The notes under the pieces: model-generated
Told to the model about the DNA's origin: nothing
What the model saw: the letters and a program-made list of their open reading frames with translations, nothing else
Databases searched by the model: none
In this document: piece after piece, positions 60,607-64,000 of the stretch
Layout of the letters: each line of letters starts with the position of its first letter
Numbering within the stretch: the first letter of the stretch is position 1
Translations under genes and position numbers: made by a program
Source of the DNA: Laedolimicola ammoniilytica
Lineage (GTDB): Bacteria; Bacillota; Clostridia; Lachnospirales; Lachnospiraceae
DNA length: 64,000 bases
Reading direction: 5' to 3'
Assembly: GCF_025567165.1 (NCBI RefSeq)
Contig: NZ_JAOQKC010000003.1
Location: 175,951 to 239,950, forward strand

Positions 60607-61988
60607 AATACGCGAAGAGACTTTTGGCAGTGCTTTTGGCAGGACTTTTGCTGAGCGGCTGCGGCGGAAAGACGAAGGAGGAGGAACAAGCTCTGGCGGA
60701 TACGGCGGCAGGAGACTGGGAGCTGGTCAGTATGAGTTACAGTGGCATGACGCTTGGAAAAGAAGATCTGGATAACAGTGATATCACCATGACTCTGTCG
60801 CTTTTTGAAGATGGAACCGGAACCATGGAATATGACGGTTTGGTCTATGAGCTGGCCTGGGACGGGAGCAGTATCACTACGGACGGTGTGGCCGACAGCT
60901 ATACGCTGGAGGATGGGGTACTGACCATAGCCAATGAAGATACGGAGATGGTATTTACAAGACCCGGAAGCCTGGCGTCCCCGGACGCTCCCAAGGCGGA
61001 GCAGGAGACTTTGGCAGCAGGAGCGGCGTTAGAACAGTCTGTCGAGGAAAGCTGGACGGTAGAGCCGCTGGCGTCTGCACAGGATCTGGTGCCCTATAGC
61101 TGTACGGAATTCAGCATGGATATTCCGGAAGGCTGGACCGTGCGATCTTCTGCCATGTATACTGGTATGTTTCACGCGATTCATGTTTTTGATCCGGAGA
61201 AGCCGGCGAATCAAATCTTCTTTATGCTGAAAATGGAGCCGATGTTTCCGGATGAGAATTCCCGGGCCATGATGGCGCTTTCCAGTGACTTGTTTGGAAA
61301 ATATCCCATTCTTACGAATGTATCGACACAGGGAGTCTTTGAAATATTCCCACAGTTTGCAGACGCAATGAATGCAACAGCTGATTACGCGGATATTCAG
61401 ACGCCGTACATTGCAGATTTTTCTGTAACAGAGAGTTTTGAAAGTACCCAGGGAATGAGCAGCGTCGCCATTTCTCCGGCCATTCTCCGGGCGGATTTCA
61501 TCCAAGACGGAACGGCGGGAGAGGGGATGTTCACGGCGGACGTAGTACCCTTTGCCATGGGCACGGGAATGGGGTATTATTCCGTCTATAATCTGACGGT
61601 ACTCAGTGCGGAAAAAGATACGTTCCAGGACTGGCAGCCCACCTTAAGCAAGAGCCTGAGCAGTCTGGACTACACCCGGGAATTCCAGAGCTTTGCTATG
61701 TCTCAGAGTAATCAGGCGGCGGATACTTCCCAGTCTCTCAGTCAGTCAGCCAGCGAAATGTCCGACAGCATCATGTCCTCCTGGGAAAACCGCAATAAGA
61801 GCCAGAATATTATGAGCCAGAAGCAGAGCGACGCCACCCTGGGTTATGAGCGTATTGTGGATACGGAAACCGGGGAGATCTACAAGATTGACAACGGCTT
61901 TACCGATTGGTATGACGGCTCCCGCTATAAAGCTATCAGCGACGACCAGTATACCGATTCCGTGGAAGCGGTCATTCATTGGAAATAA
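60603..61988 (+). CDS. Second lipoprotein of the LuxR operon
   Basis: A 461-residue protein with lipobox LSGC (Cys about 20). Residues about 35-115 form a lipocalin-like small beta domain (TAAGDWELVSMSYSGMTLGK) common in Firmicute surface proteins. The later half (about 165-350) resembles no family known to me, and a Ser/Gln-rich linker (about 365-400) and a Tyr-rich end (TGEIYKIDNGFTDWYDGSRY) finish it. Tightly coupled to the previous gene. Confidence 0.72.
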   Translation: MKYAKRLLAVLLAGLLLSGCGGKTKEEEQALADTAAGDWELVSMSYSGMTLGKEDLDNSDITMTLSLFEDGTGTMEYDGLVYELAWDGSSITTDGVADSYTLEDGVLTIANEDTEMVFTRPGSLASPDAPKAEQETLAAGAALEQSVEESWTVEPLASAQDLVPYSCTEFSMDIPEGWTVRSSAMYTGMFHAIHVFDPEKPANQIFFMLKMEPMFPDENSRAMMALSSDLFGKYPILTNVSTQGVFEIFPQFADAMNATADYADIQTPYIADFSVTESFESTQGMSSVAISPAILRADFIQDGTAGEGMFTADVVPFAMGTGMGYYSVYNLTVLSAEKDTFQDWQPTLSKSLSSLDYTREFQSFAMSQSNQAADTSQSLSQSASEMSDSIMSSWENRNKSQNIMSQKQSDATLGYERIVDTETGEIYKIDNGFTDWYDGSRYKAISDDQYTDSVEAVIHWK

Positions 61989-61999
61989 AACGTGTATGG

Positions 62000-62042
62000 A
62001 ATAAGGGCTTCCGGAGCTTTGCTTCCGGGAGCCCTTATTTTG
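62000..62042. terminator. Terminator after the lipoprotein operon
   Basis: AATAAGGGCT pairs with AGCCCTTATT around an inner CCGGAGC/GCTTCCGG hairpin, then TTTTGG. Confidence 0.75.
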
Positions 62043-62046
62043 GGGT

Positions 62047-62133
62047 TTAGATGTTTCCATTTTTCATGCCTTCCTCAAGAACACAGAGCAGAATAACAGC
62101 GACGAAGATGGCGGTAATAATGATAGCTTCCAT
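62047..62133 (-). CDS. 28-residue membrane peptide
   Basis: On the minus strand ATG 62133 follows AGGAGGG at 6 bp. The peptide MEAIIITAIFVAVILLCVLE plus EGMKNGNI is a single hydrophobic helix with an acidic-basic end. It could be a small regulatory membrane peptide or a type I toxin-like peptide; no antitoxin RNA was identified. The strong RBS is the main support. Confidence 0.5.
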   Translation of the reverse strand: MEAIIITAIFVAVILLCVLEEGMKNGNI

Positions 62134-62239
62134 AGGAACCCTCCTTTTTCTTTACAATCCGGTCATTTGATACTATAATTATAAAAACAAATATATCTAA
62201 ACCAAATAGATATAAGGACAATAACTATTAAAATAACGC

Positions 62240-62440
62240 CAGAAATTTCCCTGGCACTGGCATGAGGAGGTAGAATTTGTCTATGTCCGGGAGGGCAGTA
62301 TGCGTCTGCTGACAGCAGGTCAGGAGCGGAGCTTTGAAAAGGGAGAGGGATTTTTCATCAATACCAATGTTCTTTGTAGTATGGAAAATCAGGATCATTG
62401 TCAGATCGATTCCCACTTGTTGAACATGTGGAGAGCGTAG
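62240..62440 (+). pseudogene. AraC-family regulator remnant (cupin domain only)
   Basis: A 66-codon frame without a proper start reads FPWHWHEEVEFVYVREGSMR and then a GEGFFINTNVL segment, the N-terminal sugar-sensing cupin of AraC/XylS regulators. It stops at TAG 62438 and no AraC helix-turn-helix follows, so it is a truncated relic. Confidence 0.65.
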
Positions 62441-62631
62441 TTCTGTTGACTAAAGTACATAATTGATAGTGTGAAAATGCTTGAAATATAAGGCTTTTTC
62501 GGTGTTTAAAAGCTATTGCTGAAAAAACAGGAAAAACCCAAGAAAATCTATCTGAATTTTATAGTTGGGTAGATAAAGTATTGAGAGATTAGGTTGGGCA
62601 GACAAAAATATTGAATGGTAGGTGATTCCAA
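62441..62631 (+). other. AT-rich gap before the GIY-YIG gene
   Basis: No full gene. A short frame without start codon, ending KAIAEKTGKTQENLSEFYSW plus VDKVLRD at 62592, may be the tail of a lost gene. Confidence 0.4.
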
Positions 62632-63495
62632 ATGGCATACGGAAAATCGATAGAGTTGTTTCTTGTAAATGGAACAGCTGACAGTTTGATTATTGCAGAG
62701 TTATCAAACTGGAATGGAAAAGCAATTAAGATTCCTCGTATTGAGGTGTCTTCTTGCAATCGTGATGATATTACGCAGGCAGGAGTGTATTTTTTATTAT
62801 GCAAAGAAGATGATGGCTCTGACTCTGTGTACATTGGAGAAGCAGAAAATGTTAAAGATAGACTCATTCAGCATTTAAGAGATTACCAATCTGAAAAAGA
62901 AAAGTATTACTGGAGTACTGCAGTTGTCTTTATAGGTAGAGATCTCAATAAGGCATTGATTAGATATCTGGAAAATCGTTTTGTTGAGATAGCAAGAACA
63001 AGTAAAAGGTACCTTGTGCTTACTAAAAACACCTATCGAAATACGGTTATGAAGGAATCTCAGATAGCTGTAATGGAAGAGTTTGTTGACAATGTGAAGA
63101 TACTTATCAATGCACTTGGTTATAAAGTATTAGAGCCTTTTGCGCAGAAGGATTCATCGGCAGCTACAGTAGATGATGAATTGCTTTATATTACATCAGG
63201 CTCTGTAAATGCAACAGGTAAAGTGACTGCTGAAGGTTTTGTGGTATTTGCCGGAGCTACAGTGAATGAGAAAATGTCTGTGAAGTCATTGAGCGCTGGT
63301 ATGCAAAAGCAGAGACAAAAACTATTTGATTCATCAAAAGTTAATGACTTAGTTACAACAGAAGATATTCTGTTTTCCAGTTCATCGGCTGCTGCGGATT
63401 TTATTCTTGGGTACAGTGTTAGTGGACCTAGAACCTGGAAAACTAAAGATGGTAGAACCTTGAAAGAAATAGAAGAAAATGAAACAATTAAATAA
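62632..63495 (+). CDS. GIY-YIG nuclease family protein with DUF4357 domain
   Basis: A 287-residue protein with a GIY-YIG domain (about 42-130): GVYFLLCKEDDGSDSVYIGE holds the two signature motifs, with Arg in DRLIQHLRDY and a Glu-containing helix LENRFVEIAR. The C-terminal region (about 235-285) with DILFSSSSAAADFILG...KTKDGRTLKEIE is DUF4357. It is much more AT-rich than its neighbours, suggesting recent transfer. Such genes often lie in defence or mobile regions; its own role is unknown. RBS AGGTGA. Confidence 0.8.
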   Translation: MAYGKSIELFLVNGTADSLIIAELSNWNGKAIKIPRIEVSSCNRDDITQAGVYFLLCKEDDGSDSVYIGEAENVKDRLIQHLRDYQSEKEKYYWSTAVVFIGRDLNKALIRYLENRFVEIARTSKRYLVLTKNTYRNTVMKESQIAVMEEFVDNVKILINALGYKVLEPFAQKDSSAATVDDELLYITSGSVNATGKVTAEGFVVFAGATVNEKMSVKSLSAGMQKQRQKLFDSSKVNDLVTTEDILFSSSSAAADFILGYSVSGPRTWKTKDGRTLKEIEENETIK

Positions 63496-63514
63496 AGAAT
63501 CAAAATGACTAGGG

Positions 63515-63545
63515 GCTGATTGAATAAATCAGCTTCTTTTTTCTT
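63515..63545 (+). terminator. Terminator after the GIY-YIG gene
   Basis: GCTGATT-GAATA-AATCAGC, then TTCTTTTTTC. Confidence 0.8.
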
Positions 63546-63592
63546 TACTTTATAGGAAAGACCGCCTCCAGCGCTCTCTTGAACGAAAAAAG

Positions 63593-63641
63593 GGGGCTGT
63601 CGCAAAATCTGATGATTACTCATCTATTTTGCAACAGCCCC
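63593..63641. repeat. Large GC-capped inverted repeat between convergent genes
   Basis: GGGGCTGTCGCAAAAT pairs with ATTTTGCAACAGCCCC (one bulge). It may be a bidirectional terminator or the end of a lost insertion sequence. Confidence 0.55.
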
Positions 63642-63664
63642 ATGAAAACAGGACGGTTGTGAAA

Positions 63665-63841
63665 TTAGAAGATATAAAAAACTTCTGTTCCCCAATCGTC
63701 ATCATCGTCATCGAATTCATGTAAGAAATAATCCATATCCAGAAGGTCGCTCTCGCTCATCTGGCGAATGTCCCTGGGTGTCATTCCTTCCGGTGGATTT
63801 TTAATGTATTTATTGCGCAGATCCTCGATATCAGATTTTAT
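63665..63841 (-). CDS. Small acidic protein, possible AUA start
   Basis: The C-terminal part (MTPRDIRQMSESDLLDMDYF then LHEFDDDDDD) is compact and acidic. The best RBS on the minus strand, AAAGGAGG, lies 8 bp before codon ATA 63841, which would give a 58-residue protein. A longer frame begins at ATG 63976 without a good RBS. Function unknown. Confidence 0.5.
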   Translation of the reverse strand: MKSDIEDLRNKYIKNPPEGMTPRDIRQMSESDLLDMDYFLHEFDDDDDDWGTEVFYIF

Positions 63842-64000
63842 GGTGGCATCCTCCTTTAAGAGGATTGTAGCATAGAAGGATGGAAAAGAGAAGCTATCCA
63901 TAGCCTCTTTTCCTACGATGAAAAATGAAATTGTGAATTCCACTCTCCCAATCCCCAGTGGAATTCTCTCTCGCACAATTCACATTTACTCTTTCATACA

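Noticed and set aside
63593..63641. Insertion sequence end
   Set aside because: The inverted repeat resembles known IS termini in style, but no transposase or second end is in the window, so it is listed only as an inverted repeat.

Overview
The window reads as a chromosomal segment of a spore-forming, obligately anaerobic member of the Clostridia, most likely Lachnospiraceae. This rests on the gene families (GerW, CmpB-like protein, RnfC/RnfD, Na+-pumping decarboxylase, many small Gram-positive lipoproteins), strong AGGAGG ribosome binding sites, dense ATGA-coupled operons and a moderate GC content. No rRNA, tRNA or CRISPR array was recognised.

Core backbone (1-39.8 kb). An ABC exporter tail is followed by a VanY-type carboxypeptidase, cardiolipin synthase and a CBS protein. 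Next comes a biotin-dependent Na+-pump operon (4.2-9.7 kb) that carries two different carboxyltransferases plus shared biotin carrier, lipoprotein gamma and membrane beta subunits. Then follow BaiN-like flavoprotein, cmk, ispH, rpsA, a CmpB-like membrane protein, an isolated rnfC-rnfD pair, ruvA-ruvB, zapA, a U32 protein, an FtsW/RodA-PBP pair, a NUDIX hydrolase, DUF2953-gerW, a TraX-like protein, rpmB (minus), an Asp23-DAK2-recG block, and an ABC-F ATPase. A 2.4-kb TetR/CooC island (34.5-36.9 kb) lies between two 22-bp direct copies of the end of the ABC-F gene and contains a broken CooC-like gene. An M18 aminopeptidase and an iron-containing alcohol dehydrogenase close this part.

Accessory region (39.9-52.5 kb). 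A decayed conjugative-element scar (sigma-like/relaxase chimera, relaxase tail, integrase stub) precedes an apparently intact surface-fibre cassette. The cassette holds a TetR regulator, a SipW-type signal peptidase, five TasA/camelysin-like proteins with SipW-type signal peptides, a 1102-residue adhesin with a similar leader, a Cna-B protein with a QTGQ-type sorting signal, a sortase, and a small double-CxxC protein. The genes are nearly all co-directional and several are translationally coupled. I infer a system that secretes TasA-like subunits through SipW and anchors a partner through its own sortase. This is the most interesting part of the window.

Right end (52.5-64 kb). MarR-MATE efflux, DUF3786 and DUF2798 proteins, an ECF sigma factor with a DUF4179-like membrane anti-sigma candidate, a polytopic LuxR-type regulator coupled to two lipoproteins, a 28-residue membrane peptide, an AraC cupin remnant, an AT-rich GIY-YIG/DUF4357 gene and a small acidic protein that may start at AUA. 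Start sites were chosen from ribosome binding sites. Family names come from motif recognition, with no database search.
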